Part shown: one piece after another, positions 5,584 to 15,316 of the stretch | Layout of the letters: each line of letters begins with the position of its first letter | How positions within the stretch are numbered: position 1 is the first letter of the stretch | From: a virus | Direction: 5' to 3' (one strand) | IMG/VR virus record: IMGVR_UViG_3300044633_000240 | Span: 1 to 26,977 of that record | DNA: 26,977 bases | The notes under the pieces: model-generated | Told to the model about the DNA's origin: nothing | Database searches by the model: none | Seen by the model: the letters and a program-made list of their open reading frames with translations, nothing else | Program-made: the position numbers and the translations under genes

Positions 5584-8500
5584 ATGGCTGATGTACAATC
5601 CAATATTCATGTAAATATTGATACGTCCGATGCTTTAGCAAGTCTAAAACTTCTACAACGTCAAATATCAGCCTTCCATACACAAATGGCAAAGTCTGGT
5701 ACCGCAGCAGCAGCGGTAGCAGCAAATCAAGCACAAAACTTGATGAACAGCATAAATGCTACTGGACAGTTCCAGGCATCTATGAGAACAGTAACTACAA
5801 GTACAGAGTCATTTACTGAAGCATTAGAAAAAAACAAACTAACCTCTAGAGAATATTTTAGATATACTGGCGCAGCAACAAAAACTTTTGGTAGATTGTT
5901 TAGATCTGAATTTGAGACACTCAATAAAGTAGCACGAGAGCGTGTAAAGGATATTCAGACCCAATATATTAAGTTGGGCCGTGGGGCAAATGGGGCAATG
6001 CAGGCAATTGCTGTAAGACCACTTACCCTAGATATGAAAAATCTGGGAACACAAACAGCAATAGCAGCACAGAGACAGCAACTGCTTAATCAACTATTAA
6101 AGCAAGGATCAACTAACCTTCTAAACTTTGGTAAGAATACACAGTGGGCAGGCCGTCAGTTGATGGTTGGTTTTACTATTCCACTTGCAATGCTTGGAAC
6201 ACAGGCTGCAAAAACATTCATGGCAATGGAAGAGCAGGCTATTAGGTTTAAGCGTGTTTATGGAGAACTCTTTACAACACAAGAAGAGACCAATGCAATG
6301 GTTAAGCAGATTCAACTACTTGCAAAAGAATATACAAAGTATGGTGTTGCTGTAGAAGAAACAATGAAGATGGCAGCAGACGCTGCTGCAATGGGTAAGA
6401 TGGGTGCAGATTTAACTGCACAAGTTGCACAAGCAACTCGCCTTGCTGTTCTTGGTGGTGTTGAACAAGCACAAGCATTAGAGACTACAATTTCTGTAAC
6501 AAATGCATTTGGTGTTGCAACAGAAGACTTAGCAAAAAAGATTGACTTCCTTAACGCAGTTGAAAACCAGACTGTTGTATCTATTGAAGATTTAACAATT
6601 GCAATTCCAAAAGCAGGGCCAGTTGTTCAGCAACTTGGTGGAAATGTAGAAGACCTTGCATTCTTCCTAACAGCAATGAAGGAAGGTGGAATCAACGCAT
6701 CAGAAGGTGCTAACGCACTCAAGTCTGGTCTTGCATCATTGATCAACCCATCTGAAAAAGCATCAAAGTTTCTAGCAGGTCTTGGGGTAAATATCAAGGG
6801 TATTGTAGAAGGAAATGCTGGTGATGTAAAGTCAACAGTGATAGACTTTGCAAATGCACTAGACACACTAGATCCTCTTAATCGTGCTCGTGCAATTGAA
6901 CAACTATTTGGTAAGTTCCAGTTCTCAAGACTATCAACACTGTTTCAAAACGTAACAGCAGAAGGAACTCAAGCAGCAAGAGTACTTGGTCTTACAAAAG
7001 CAACTACAGAAGAGTTAGCAATCTTATCTGAGCGAGAATTGTCAAAGATTGAAAACACAACAACATATAAGTTTAAGAAATCTATTGAAGACCTAAAGGT
7101 TACTCTTGCACCAGTGGGAGAGCAGTTCTTAAAGGCATTAACACCAATCGTTGAGTTTGCAGGAAAGATACTAGACAAGTTTAATAATCTTGGAGAGGGC
7201 AGCAAGAAGTTCTTAACAATTTTAACAGTTGCACTTGGAGCAGTAGGACCTGTTGCACTAATGGCATTTGGTTTGCTTGCAAACGGCGTTGCAAATATAA
7301 TTAAATTATTTACCACAATGAGATCAGGATTTCAAAAAGCAGGATCTTCAACACAAGTACTTGGACAGCAAACAGAATATCTAAGTCAGCAACAACTTGA
7401 GGCATCTGCTGTAGCAGCATCTTTAGACCAAGTTCATCAAAGACTTAAGCAAACCTTTACCTCTGAAGCAACCGCAGTAAATACTTTGGCATCAGCATAT
7501 AGAAATGCAATTGCTGCACAGTTAGGATTTACAGGCCCAGTCAGAGGCGGTAAACCAGGTACAACCCAAGCAAAAGCAAAGTATTCAACTGGAACAACTA
7601 GAGTTCCAGGAACTGGTGATCAAGATACAGTTCCTGCCGTACTTACTCCAGGGGAAGCAGTAATCCCAGCAGATGTAGCACAAGATCCTAGATTTAAGCC
7701 AATCATTAGTGCAATGGTTAATAGAAGACTTCAGGGCTTTAATGGTGGAACGCCAGGAGCAACACAGGTCGGTATGCCAATTAAATATGCAGGAGATAGT
7801 GATGAAACACTTGAGTTTGCTCATGCAACAAAAAAAGAAATTGTAGATCTTGATAGCGTTCCTGATGAATTTAAAAAAGACGCAGATGAATTTAGATCAA
7901 GAGGAATACCTAAAGGAAATGCCTATAGTGGTTTAGGGTTTGATATACCAGATGATCTACACGAAGACTTAGGAAAAAATCAGGCAGACCTAGACAGATA
8001 TATAGAAGAGATAAAAAAGCCAAGAGCCATTCGCACAATGACAGAAAACCTTATGAAGAAAGACCCATCCCTTACTGGAACAGAGGCATCAAAGGTATCA
8101 GATAAGATTCGTAGAGAGGTTATCAGTTCTTTAGAGTTACTTCCAAGAGATTTAGATAAAGATGGCAACAAGAAGCCACACCAGATTGGTGATGATTTAG
8201 TGGCCTCACGAGTAGGAGATTTAAAGTCAGGTATAGTAGGAAGCCTGGTACAGGATAAGAAATATTCTGATTCAGTTATGAAAGTCTTTGCTATTGCAGG
8301 CATTGGTCCACACGGAACACCAAAAGGAATAGTTTATGATGACAAGCCCGCAACTCCTGCACAACTTCTTGAGACTGTAAAGAAGACTGAACAAAAGGGA
8401 ATTATTAGGGCGGTACAAAGGCTTGTTGATAATTATCCAGATGCTCCAGTATTTGTTAGAAGAGATGCAAACGATAACATAATTGCCTATAGTAGACCTG

Positions 8501-11500
8501 AAGTAGGAGAAACCTACCGACCAGATGAAAATCCACCATATAGACTTAAAACATCAAGAAATAATGGTGAACTTAAGGATAACGGCAAGTTTGTTGCTGG
8601 AAGAGCAAATGGTTCTTCTGGTCGTGTCAAAATTGCAGGAACAGCAACTAAAAAAATTCGTCAGTCTGTTGAGAGAGCACTGTTTGGATTGCCACCAGCA
8701 GAATTAGAAGGAAAAACAATCACAACCTATGCAAAGCAAATTTCCGAGGGTACTGGATTTAGTAATCTTGGTGCTAAGCATCTTTCAGGACTGCACGAAA
8801 CACACGATGGCAAAAAAGTATTTGTAAAGCCAATGATGGACTTAAGGGCGGCCCGTGCAGAACAAAGAGCAACGCAGATTGCAAGAGATGTTCATGGATT
8901 AGAAGCACCAGTTCAGCAGTTAAGAATAATTCAAGATCCAACAACTGGTAAAACAATGTACGCTCTTGAGTCTGCATATGATGCAAAATTTAATCCAGAT
9001 AATATGGAAAATAAGTTTGACAAAGATCAATACATTCGACAAAATGTTGCAGCAGCACTTCGTGCAGATATGGATTTAGGAAGAGGAAACATTTCTGGAA
9101 ATATTCTTGCAGATGTTGGTACTTCAGGAGTATTTGCAACTGCCTCTGGAGAAAGAGATTTTCCTTTCGATTTCGATAAAGATGGCAAGAAGATATTAAA
9201 TCTTCCTTCAATGGAAGAGCAGGCAATAAAAAATCTTGATCCTAACTTAAAGGTTCCAGGTCGTAAAAAGTTCTTTGCTGAGTCAACACTTGACATTGTA
9301 AAAAATATGACTCCAGAAGAGTATGAGACTGCAATGAAGGACGAGATCAATAGAGTCCTTCCTAAACTTAAAGAAACAATAAGAAAATTCCCTGACTTAG
9401 ACAAAGATGAAAAAAAGGTTTATAAGGCTATGATAAAAAGGCTTGAAGAAGGCCTTATTGCTGACTGGAAAGGTGTTCATGCTCGTGCTGTTGCACCAGT
9501 TGAAGGTCTTAAAAATAAAATTGCGGTAAAGCCAGATGAGATGGTTCAAAATGATAAGACCAAGAAATTAAGTAAGCCAAAAATGCAAACACTTCCTACA
9601 AACGTTGAGTCCGATGCTGGTCCAGATGATAAAAAGATGATAGACAAGCCTAAAAAAGGAAATCGAGTTGTCAATGTGCCAAAAACTTCTAAAAGAAGAA
9701 GAGTTGGAAAGTTTACAATCCCTGGAGAAGCAGATGCTCCAATGGCAACAAGTGTTGTTTCTATGCCAGGCTCAGCAAAAAATCTTTCAGAACTTACCAA
9801 TGCATATGTAAAGGGTGCAATTGCAAATCTTGCAACAGCAGAGGCTGCTGGTAAAAAAATTGGAACAACAATTGCAAATGCTTCAGCAGAAGAAACTAAG
9901 ATAGTCAGCAAAAAAAGATTAAGAAGAGCAACAAGAGCAGCAGGCCCAGCACCAATTGGACCAGAAACTCCAGCAGGGGCAATCGCCTTGCCTTTGGTAT
10001 CTAGACCAGAACCAACCCCTCAAGTGGCAGAAAGAACTGGAAGAATAGGAAAATATTTGCAGGGAAGAGAAGAAAAAAGATCTGCAAGAATAGCAGCAGG
10101 GAAAAGCCCAGGAATGGGTTTGACTGGCGGTGCTATGGCTGCATCAGGAGTTGCAATGATGGCATCAATGATTCCTGGAACAGTTGGAGAAATGGCAACA
10201 AAAATAATGATGCCTCTTATGGGTATTTCAATGATACTTCCAATGCTTCAAAGTAAGTTTTCTGCATTAGCAGTTGGAGTTGGACTAGTTGCAGCAGCGT
10301 ATGCTTATCAGAGAATTGTTTTTGATAAGGCACAGGATGCAGCATTAAAACTTACAGAAGCAATGGGTTCTGGGTCTGAAGCAATGAAAACTTTTTCTAC
10401 TTTTGCAGGTAAAGTTTCTGCAGGAGAGATTATGGACAGAAGAAGAAAAGACTCTTTCTCACCATTCCAGATTAAAACAGGTAAGACTACTTTTGGTCAG
10501 TCATTTATGGCAGGTGAAGATGGTAAGGCAATGGCTAAGAATGTTGGAGAAACAGTAAAGACACAGGGCAAAGATGCTGCAAAGGGACAAATAGTAAATC
10601 AAATGGCTACTGCTGTTGCATCAGGAGCACTAGATGCAGCACAAGCAAGAAGCATTGTTTCAAACCTTGCACAAGAAATGGGAGATTACTCATTTGGAAT
10701 TGAAGTAAATGGAAAATTAAATGAAATCCTTGGCCCAAATGGAGAAAACATTCTTAAAGATCCAGTAGGGGTTAGAGTAAAACTTTTGCAAGATACAAGA
10801 GAAAAAATGAACCTTTCAAATGATGCAGCAAAGAAGGCTGGAAGATGGACTGCTGGCGATGTTGGAAAGACTGGTGGATACATGGTTGCAGGCGCAGGCA
10901 TTGGATCAGTAGGTGGAGCAATTGCTGGAGGAATCTTGGGAGCACTTGGAGGTCCTCCAGGAGCAGCAGCAGGAGCAATACTTGGAGCAAAAATTGGAGC
11001 AGGTCTTGGAGCAGCAGCAGGAAACCTTTTTGGAAGAAAAGACAGAAACATAAGAATTGGAGAAGCCTCTGGTGCAAATGTTGCAATGCAAAAAATTGCA
11101 TTACAGCAACAGCAAGAACTTATGGACTCTTTAGAACTAGAGTATCAGAATAAACTTCAAATTGCAAAGGCTTCTGGAGATCAGGTAGAAGCAGAAAGAC
11201 TTACAAATGAGTATATTAAAAATAGAAATACTCTGCTTACCGAAAATGGTACTTTAGTATCTAATATTCAGACTAACTATAAAAATGCAGATGGTGCAAC
11301 AAAGAAAGCCCTTATGACAGGTGCAGATAAGGCTGTTACAAAACAGTACAAGGGGACAGCCCTAGAAGATGTTGTTCCTTTAGCACAGCAACAAATAAAT
11401 GATTCTGGTGTATCTAAAGAAATGCAGTATACATTAAAAATGCAACTTGCTAGTGGTCAAATTGATCCAATGCAGATGATTGAAATATTTGATACTTTTG

Positions 11501-14500
11501 GAAAAGATAAGGCTGCAATTGAAAAAGTTGTCTCTATTGTTGGAAAGTTTGGTGGAAAGTTTGCAGACCAGATGATGGGCGTTGTAGGAATGTTTAAAGA
11601 TCCAAAGCAAGCCACAGATTTTGTTGCTCGCATATCCACAAAGACTGCACCAGAAGCACAAAAAGAACTTGAACTATTTCAAAGAATTTCTCAACTTGGT
11701 GCTGCAATACCAGATATTAGCGTAGCCCTTGATTACTATAACAAGAACCCCGCTGCAGCAGCAGCACTTCAAAAAACAATTGATGAGATTAATAGTCAAA
11801 AGGGAAAGATTGATCTTGAGATTGCAACAAAAATTTTAGGTGCAGAAGAAATGGCAGTTCTTAAGGCAGATCAAGAATACTTTAATTCTTTGCCGCCCCA
11901 TCAACAGAAGGTTTATTTACAGACACTTACTACCATGGTTAACATGGCTGGAAATAATAAAGATGCAATTCAAAACTGGCTTAAGGCAAACCCTGGGAAA
12001 ACAGAAGGAGATTACTACAGAGCATCAGTGTTTGCAGTAACAGAGGCTTCAAAGGCAGAGCCTGCACCACCAAAAAGCAAAAACACTTCAAGCAGTTCAG
12101 GAAAGATAGACTCTTCTCCTTTAGATGAGTTAGTAAAGAAACTGAGAGATGTAAGAAAAAATCAAATTAAGGTTACAGAGGGTTGGGGAGCATCACAAAA
12201 AGCATTAAACAAAATGTTTGGTGGCAGCAAGACAATTAAAATATTCAGCGGTATTGAAAATGATATGAGAGCACTGGGAGCAGGAGAAGACCTAATTGAT
12301 CTCATAACTGGCATGGATCCAAAGGAATACGAAGATAGAAAGAAGTCTCTCTTTGAGTTTGATGCAAAGGGTAACATTAAAAAGATTAAAGACAATGCCA
12401 GAAGCATAGGAGATGCAATAGCATCTATTAGTCTTGGTAGGTTTGTTAGCGATCAAGAAAAAATGTCTAAGCAGATTGGTTATCAGACCACAGCATTGAC
12501 AAGACTTAAGGCTGCAGGAGTTGAAGGCTCTGTTGCACTAGAAGCAGTTGCAGATGCAACCTTTGCTGCAGCAATTGCAAATAAGAATTTATCTGATGCA
12601 CAAATTAAAAAAATTGTTGATGCTTGGAATGAAGCAACTAAAAAGAAAAAGAATTATGTTGCAGTTCAAACCATTGAACAATTAAACACTGATCTAGACG
12701 AAAGAGTATTACTTCTTCAAAGAATGACAGAACTATCTTCTATTTTAAATCAGGAACAAAAAGATACTATAAATGATAGTTCAGAGTTACAATCTATCTT
12801 GATTAACCTATCAAGCATAAAGCCAGGTAGTAAGTATTTTGAAGAGTTTCTTAAAGTACTTAATAAGACTATCGTTGTTAAAAAAACTGAAGTACAAATA
12901 AAGCAAATAAGAATTGACAGACTGCAAGACATATTTGATAAAGGCTTTAATGCTGCTATGGATAAAGCAGATGTAAAAGAAAAAACTCTTCAGTTAGATT
13001 TTGATTTTGAGACTAGAGGACTAAAAGATAAAATTGATGCAGCGCAAGACTTAGTCGCTGGATACCAATATAACATTGATGACCAAGAAGCAATTCTTCG
13101 TGGAATTGAAAAACAAGAGCAAAAAATTAATGACAAGTATGATGAAAGACTTGAGGCATTAGATCAAGTTGAAAAAGCAAATGCTGCTATTTCTGCTCAG
13201 CAAAAAGGACAATTAACTCTTGCTGAAGCATTAACATCTGGAGACATTGCAGCAGCAGCAAGGGCTGCTCAAGAGATGCGAGCCCAAGCAGCAGCAGATG
13301 CAGTCACAAAAGAAAAGGAAGCGCTACAACAATCTAGAGAATATGAATTGTCACAAGTAAGACAAGATGGAAAAAGCAGACAAGACGTTGAAACAGAAAT
13401 TAAGAGGCTTCAAGAGTTAGTATTTCAACAAGAAGAAAAGATAGAGTTTGATCAAGAACTAATTAGACAAAAAGAAGTTGCTTTAAGAGAGGCAATAAAG
13501 CCAATCGATATCGAAAGAGCACGTTGGGAAAGAATGCAAAATGATATCGATATAGCAAGAACAAGCAATGAAGTGTTTATGGACCTAATGACTCAGGCTG
13601 AAAAAATTGTAAATGAATTAATAGAGGAATACAAAAAACTGAAATTGCCTAAGCCAGGACCAATTATTCCTGCAGGAACTCTAGTTTGTCCTCCTGGGTC
13701 AACTGATGATGGTAAGGGAAACTGTATAAAAGCAAGTGACGATCTTCCTCCTTGCCCAACAGGAGAAGTTAGAGGTGCCGATGGTCAGTGTAAAAAGGTT
13801 GATGGAGCAGAACCTCCAAAACTTAAGTATTGTGTTACGTTAGGGCGCAATGTTCTAGAAGAAAATTATGACAAAGAGTGCGTTGGAATGGGAGCAGTCA
13901 ACAACGGTTCAGTTCCAGAAAAAAAGGAACTTAAGTACTGTCCTTCACTAGGTAGACAAATTCCAGTAAACCAAGATTGTCCTGGAGCAACTCCACCACC
14001 TGCAGCAGCAGGAACAGGAATTCCTCAAAATGGATTTACACAACATTATGATAAGGCAAAAGCAGAATACGATGCTTGGGTTGCAAAGTCTAAACTTCCT
14101 GGAGCAACACCAAGTGATTTTGGTGCTGGACTAGCAGCAGCAGATAGAAAAGTTGTTGATGCTATAACTCTTGTTAGACAAAAAGATGAGTACGATAAAC
14201 AGGTAGCAGCAATCGCAAAAGCAAAAATAACCCCAACTGACTTTGGCGCTTCTTTAGCAGCAAAAGATGCTGCAGTTATTAATGCATCAAAAAAGGTTAT
14301 GGGTACTCCTAAAACACTTGTGCCAGGAACTGGTGTTTATAACGGAAGCACATTTATTCCACCTCAATATAAATCAATGGGAGGGATAATAAAGCACTTC
14401 TCAATGGGAGGGTTTGCACGAGGTACTGATACAGTTCCAGCAATGTTAACTCCAGGCGAATTTGTAATGAGCAAGTATGCAGTTGATTCTCACGGCGTAG

Positions 14501-14682
14501 ATACAATGAGAGCAATCAATAATGGTCAGACAACTGGCGGGACAGTGTATAATAATACATATACACTAACTGTTAATGCTAAGACAGATGCAAATCCAAA
14601 TGATATTGCACAAGCAGTAATGTCAACCATAAAGAGAGTTGACGATAGAAGAATTAGGGGGGTTTCATTAAATGGTCGATGA
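5584..14682 (+). CDS. tape measure protein, very long, with embedded domains
   Basis: A 3032-residue protein that sets tail length and is ejected ahead of the DNA. ATG 5584 is preceded by AAAGAGGTG (5568-5576). Visible parts: a TP901-type tape measure core at about 178-475; a hydrophobic segment at 543-575; a first VPGTGDQDTVPAVLTPGEAV motif at 674-693; a possible enzyme-like region at about 700-1370, including kinase-like motifs (1060-1260); a second hydrophobic region at 1515-1580; a glycine-zipper stretch at 1764-1818; a long coiled coil at about 2464-2690; four cysteine pairs at 2702-2799; two 41-residue repeats at 2826-2907; and a second GTDTVPAMLTPGEFV motif at 2947-2961 near the end. 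Such motifs normally sit near the C-terminus, so the middle may be an insertion or fusion. It follows the chaperones and precedes distal tail genes, as expected. Confidence 0.93.
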   Translation: MADVQSNIHVNIDTSDALASLKLLQRQISAFHTQMAKSGTAAAAVAANQAQNLMNSINATGQFQASMRTVTTSTESFTEALEKNKLTSREYFRYTGAATKTFGRLFRSEFETLNKVARERVKDIQTQYIKLGRGANGAMQAIAVRPLTLDMKNLGTQTAIAAQRQQLLNQLLKQGSTNLLNFGKNTQWAGRQLMVGFTIPLAMLGTQAAKTFMAMEEQAIRFKRVYGELFTTQEETNAMVKQIQLLAKEYTKYGVAVEETMKMAADAAAMGKMGADLTAQVAQATRLAVLGGVEQAQALETTISVTNAFGVATEDLAKKIDFLNAVENQTVVSIEDLTIAIPKAGPVVQQLGGNVEDLAFFLTAMKEGGINASEGANALKSGLASLINPSEKASKFLAGLGVNIKGIVEGNAGDVKSTVIDFANALDTLDPLNRARAIEQLFGKFQFSRLSTLFQNVTAEGTQAARVLGLTKATTEELAILSERELSKIENTTTYKFKKSIEDLKVTLAPVGEQFLKALTPIVEFAGKILDKFNNLGEGSKKFLTILTVALGAVGPVALMAFGLLANGVANIIKLFTTMRSGFQKAGSSTQVLGQQTEYLSQQQLEASAVAASLDQVHQRLKQTFTSEATAVNTLASAYRNAIAAQLGFTGPVRGGKPGTTQAKAKYSTGTTRVPGTGDQDTVPAVLTPGEAVIPADVAQDPRFKPIISAMVNRRLQGFNGGTPGATQVGMPIKYAGDSDETLEFAHATKKEIVDLDSVPDEFKKDADEFRSRGIPKGNAYSGLGFDIPDDLHEDLGKNQADLDRYIEEIKKPRAIRTMTENLMKKDPSLTGTEASKVSDKIRREVISSLELLPRDLDKDGNKKPHQIGDDLVASRVGDLKSGIVGSLVQDKKYSDSVMKVFAIAGIGPHGTPKGIVYDDKPATPAQLLETVKKTEQKGIIRAVQRLVDNYPDAPVFVRRDANDNIIAYSRPEVGETYRPDENPPYRLKTSRNNGELKDNGKFVAGRANGSSGRVKIAGTATKKIRQSVERALFGLPPAELEGKTITTYAKQISEGTGFSNLGAKHLSGLHETHDGKKVFVKPMMDLRAARAEQRATQIARDVHGLEAPVQQLRIIQDPTTGKTMYALESAYDAKFNPDNMENKFDKDQYIRQNVAAALRADMDLGRGNISGNILADVGTSGVFATASGERDFPFDFDKDGKKILNLPSMEEQAIKNLDPNLKVPGRKKFFAESTLDIVKNMTPEEYETAMKDEINRVLPKLKETIRKFPDLDKDEKKVYKAMIKRLEEGLIADWKGVHARAVAPVEGLKNKIAVKPDEMVQNDKTKKLSKPKMQTLPTNVESDAGPDDKKMIDKPKKGNRVVNVPKTSKRRRVGKFTIPGEADAPMATSVVSMPGSAKNLSELTNAYVKGAIANLATAEAAGKKIGTTIANASAEETKIVSKKRLRRATRAAGPAPIGPETPAGAIALPLVSRPEPTPQVAERTGRIGKYLQGREEKRSARIAAGKSPGMGLTGGAMAASGVAMMASMIPGTVGEMATKIMMPLMGISMILPMLQSKFSALAVGVGLVAAAYAYQRIVFDKAQDAALKLTEAMGSGSEAMKTFSTFAGKVSAGEIMDRRRKDSFSPFQIKTGKTTFGQSFMAGEDGKAMAKNVGETVKTQGKDAAKGQIVNQMATAVASGALDAAQARSIVSNLAQEMGDYSFGIEVNGKLNEILGPNGENILKDPVGVRVKLLQDTREKMNLSNDAAKKAGRWTAGDVGKTGGYMVAGAGIGSVGGAIAGGILGALGGPPGAAAGAILGAKIGAGLGAAAGNLFGRKDRNIRIGEASGANVAMQKIALQQQQELMDSLELEYQNKLQIAKASGDQVEAERLTNEYIKNRNTLLTENGTLVSNIQTNYKNADGATKKALMTGADKAVTKQYKGTALEDVVPLAQQQINDSGVSKEMQYTLKMQLASGQIDPMQMIEIFDTFGKDKAAIEKVVSIVGKFGGKFADQMMGVVGMFKDPKQATDFVARISTKTAPEAQKELELFQRISQLGAAIPDISVALDYYNKNPAAAAALQKTIDEINSQKGKIDLEIATKILGAEEMAVLKADQEYFNSLPPHQQKVYLQTLTTMVNMAGNNKDAIQNWLKANPGKTEGDYYRASVFAVTEASKAEPAPPKSKNTSSSSGKIDSSPLDELVKKLRDVRKNQIKVTEGWGASQKALNKMFGGSKTIKIFSGIENDMRALGAGEDLIDLITGMDPKEYEDRKKSLFEFDAKGNIKKIKDNARSIGDAIASISLGRFVSDQEKMSKQIGYQTTALTRLKAAGVEGSVALEAVADATFAAAIANKNLSDAQIKKIVDAWNEATKKKKNYVAVQTIEQLNTDLDERVLLLQRMTELSSILNQEQKDTINDSSELQSILINLSSIKPGSKYFEEFLKVLNKTIVVKKTEVQIKQIRIDRLQDIFDKGFNAAMDKADVKEKTLQLDFDFETRGLKDKIDAAQDLVAGYQYNIDDQEAILRGIEKQEQKINDKYDERLEALDQVEKANAAISAQQKGQLTLAEALTSGDIAAAARAAQEMRAQAAADAVTKEKEALQQSREYELSQVRQDGKSRQDVETEIKRLQELVFQQEEKIEFDQELIRQKEVALREAIKPIDIERARWERMQNDIDIARTSNEVFMDLMTQAEKIVNELIEEYKKLKLPKPGPIIPAGTLVCPPGSTDDGKGNCIKASDDLPPCPTGEVRGADGQCKKVDGAEPPKLKYCVTLGRNVLEENYDKECVGMGAVNNGSVPEKKELKYCPSLGRQIPVNQDCPGATPPPAAAGTGIPQNGFTQHYDKAKAEYDAWVAKSKLPGATPSDFGAGLAAADRKVVDAITLVRQKDEYDKQVAAIAKAKITPTDFGASLAAKDAAVINASKKVMGTPKTLVPGTGVYNGSTFIPPQYKSMGGIIKHFSMGGFARGTDTVPAMLTPGEFVMSKYAVDSHGVDTMRAINNGQTTGGTVYNNTYTLTVNAKTDANPNDIAQAVMSTIKRVDDRRIRGVSLNGR
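8761..9363 (+). other. possible kinase-like domain inside the tape measure (residues about 1060-1260)
   Basis: Within the tape measure frame the order of motifs resembles the protein-kinase / PI4K / HipA superfamily. DGKKVFVKP has K1082 where the ATP-binding lysine would be. RAEQRATQIA has E1093 as a possible helix-C partner. RADMDLGRGNISGNILAD has D1164 with N1169 and N1173, like a catalytic loop of the form D-x-G-N-x-x-N. FPFDFDKDG has D1196 and D1198 in the place of the metal-binding D-F-G. This is pattern reading only and the fold is unproven; the motifs could be coincidental. Confidence 0.35.
13687..13980 (+). repeat. four cysteine-pair units in the tape measure C-terminal region
   Basis: Eight cysteines occur in about 98 residues (2702-2799), arranged as two units of the form C-P-x-G...D-G-x-G/Q-C and two of the form L-K-Y-C-x-x-L-G-R...C. 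Spacings between paired cysteines are 11, 11, 15 and 12 residues. The two unit types suggest two local duplications. Disulphide or metal binding cannot be decided from sequence. Confidence 0.75.
14059..14304 (+). repeat. tandem 41-residue duplication in the tape measure
   Basis: Residues 2826-2866 and 2867-2907 align without gaps, with 19 of 41 identical by my count. The shared core is TP(S/T)DFGA(G/S)LAA. The units are adjacent and in frame. They lie between the cysteine-pair region and the C-terminal LTPGEFV motif, and look like helical spacer modules. Confidence 0.75.
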
Positions 14683-15316
14683 AGGAGAGATAGATCCTAG
14701 GGTAACCTATATCCAGGGTCGTAAAAAATACCACAGACCAAGTGGTATGCTTTGGTCTGAAAACACTGGAACCCTTAAAAATGGTTTGTATGTTCCTAAC
14801 GGTTATGAAATTGGCGTGGACCCCGAAAGTGTTGAAGACGAAACATTGCTAGACCAGTTCCTACTTATTACTGATGACAATAGACAGCCTCTTGAGTTCT
14901 CAGAAGAAAGAATTGAAAAGCGTGAAAGAATGATTAATGGTCGTATGAGATCGTATCACATTGCAGACAAGATAACATTAAGCACAAGTTGGGATATGAT
15001 TCCATCTAGGTCTCATGCAAATATTCCAACATTTGATGCAGTAACTGGAGTATCTCCACATAAGTCTTATACATCAGATGGAGGAGCAGGCGGAGCAGAC
15101 ATGCTTGAATGGTATGACGCACACAAAGGATCTTTTTGGGTGTTTCTTGCATATGATAGAAAAGGTATTTTTAAAGGAACGCCTGAGCCATATGAACACC
15201 TTCAGCAGTATAATCAACTTATAGAGATGTTTATTAGTGATTTTTCATACTCTGTTGAAAAACGAGGAACCAAGTTTGATTTCTGGAATGTCTCAGTAAC
15301 ACTGGAAGAAGTATAA
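14672..15316 (+). CDS. distal tail-like minor tail protein
   Basis: A 214-residue protein whose ATG lies 11 bases upstream of the tape measure stop end, with AGGGGGG upstream as a likely ribosome binding site. It is the first gene after the tape measure, the usual place of the distal tail protein that starts the baseplate ring. Features include RVTYIQGRKKYHRP, a central segment with ADKITLSTSWDMIPSR, GSFWVFLAYDRKGIFKG, and a C-terminal strand pattern (FISDFSYSVEKRGTKFDFWN, VSVTLEEV) that looks like a tail ring domain: an odd-strand ending of the type 'sY.ve.Rg...d.w.v.l.leev'. It ends with a one-base overlap with the next gene. The call relies on order plus the C-terminal pattern. Confidence 0.65.
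   Translation: MVDEGEIDPRVTYIQGRKKYHRPSGMLWSENTGTLKNGLYVPNGYEIGVDPESVEDETLLDQFLLITDDNRQPLEFSEERIEKRERMINGRMRSYHIADKITLSTSWDMIPSRSHANIPTFDAVTGVSPHKSYTSDGGAGGADMLEWYDAHKGSFWVFLAYDRKGIFKGTPEPYEHLQQYNQLIEMFISDFSYSVEKRGTKFDFWNVSVTLEEV

Noticed and set aside
5480-5600. Programmed -1 frameshift from the short chaperone gene
   Set aside because: No clear slippery heptamer lies near the end of the gene, and the tape measure begins 18 bases after the stop, leaving no room for a T-type frame. The T domain is already in the 4506 gene.
9546-9911. 121-residue open frame on the - strand
   Set aside because: It lies wholly inside the tape measure, has low-complexity hydrophobic content, and has no start signal.
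10686-11101. Overlapping open frames of 109-121 residues on the opposite strand
   Set aside because: They mirror the glycine/alanine-rich part of the tape measure, are biased in composition, and lack ribosome binding sites and recognisable domains.
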